NCBI RefSeq assembly: GCF_964204865.1
Contig: NC_135259.1
Coordinates: 3,720,001 to 3,784,000, forward strand
Reading direction: 5' to 3'
Source: Styela clava
Taxonomy: Eukaryota > Chordata > Ascidiacea > Stolidobranchia > Styelidae
Length of the DNA stretch: 64,000 bases
The notes below the pieces were generated by a model, which saw only the letters and a program-made list of their open reading frames with translations, was not told the origin of the DNA and ran no database searches. Shown here piece by piece: positions 63,880 to 64,000 of this stretch. The stretch's first letter is position 1, and each line of letters opens with the position of its first letter. The position numbers were made by a program, and so were the translations under genes.

Positions 63880-64000
63880 CTATATATAATCGAATAAGTT
63901 TTATTGTAATTTCAACATCTGTAAGATTAGGAAAAGGAGAACAAACAGAATAAACAAAGTTATAAATAAAACGGAGATTGCCAGAATATTGTGGACTGTT

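Overview
This is an AT-rich stretch of an animal nuclear genome. It has spliced genes with GT-AG introns, AATAAA signals, and many DNA transposons and MITEs. An RGK-type small GTPase, an inter-alpha-trypsin inhibitor heavy chain (ITIH) gene and a methionine-synthase relative sit together with a Penelope-like element. This suggests an invertebrate, perhaps an invertebrate deuterostome such as a tunicate. That assignment is inference from gene content and base composition, not from a species-specific match.

Layout. 2.7-8.3 kb (+): a seven-exon RGK GTPase. 10.3-11.8 kb (-), 18.9-19.6 kb (-), 25.0-26.0 kb (+) and 54.4-55.4 kb (-): four three-exon genes that I assembled by hand. Each encodes a signal peptide plus a basic six-cysteine domain. 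They share exon phases, the spacing C-x12-C in the middle, and a terminal C-x2-C-x(4-7)-C, so they form one paralogous family. I do not recognise it as any known peptide family, and it is the best candidate here for something undescribed. A fifth, shorter, TATA-driven secreted four-cysteine peptide lies at 50.5-50.9 kb (+). 38.6-46.6 kb (+): a divergent methionine-synthase (MetH/MTR)-like gene with only the homocysteine- and pterin-binding modules. It carries two frame lesions and a 1.3-kb hAT element inserted inside a coding exon with a perfect 8-bp target duplication. 57.1-63.9 kb (-): the 3' ten exons of an ITIH gene, running off the right edge.

Mobile DNA explains much of the rest. There are at least seven hAT-type elements with matching inverted ends, most with 8-bp target duplications, and one has another palindromic element nested inside. 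There is a palindromic MITE family with telomere-like CTAACCCTAA inside (5 copies), a Penelope-like element 3' part with GIY-YIG endonuclease (37.4-38.5 kb), mariner/IS630-like remnants (51.8-53.0 kb), and a 203-bp palindromic insert between perfect 80-bp direct repeats (28.2-28.5 kb).

The secreted-peptide genes are scattered among unrelated genes and transposons, in both orientations, and not as a tight array. The hAT in an intron of one, and the diverged sub-types, suggest an old, turning-over family. Exon boundaries were set by eye from splice consensus, reading frame and similarity between paralogues. No database search was possible.
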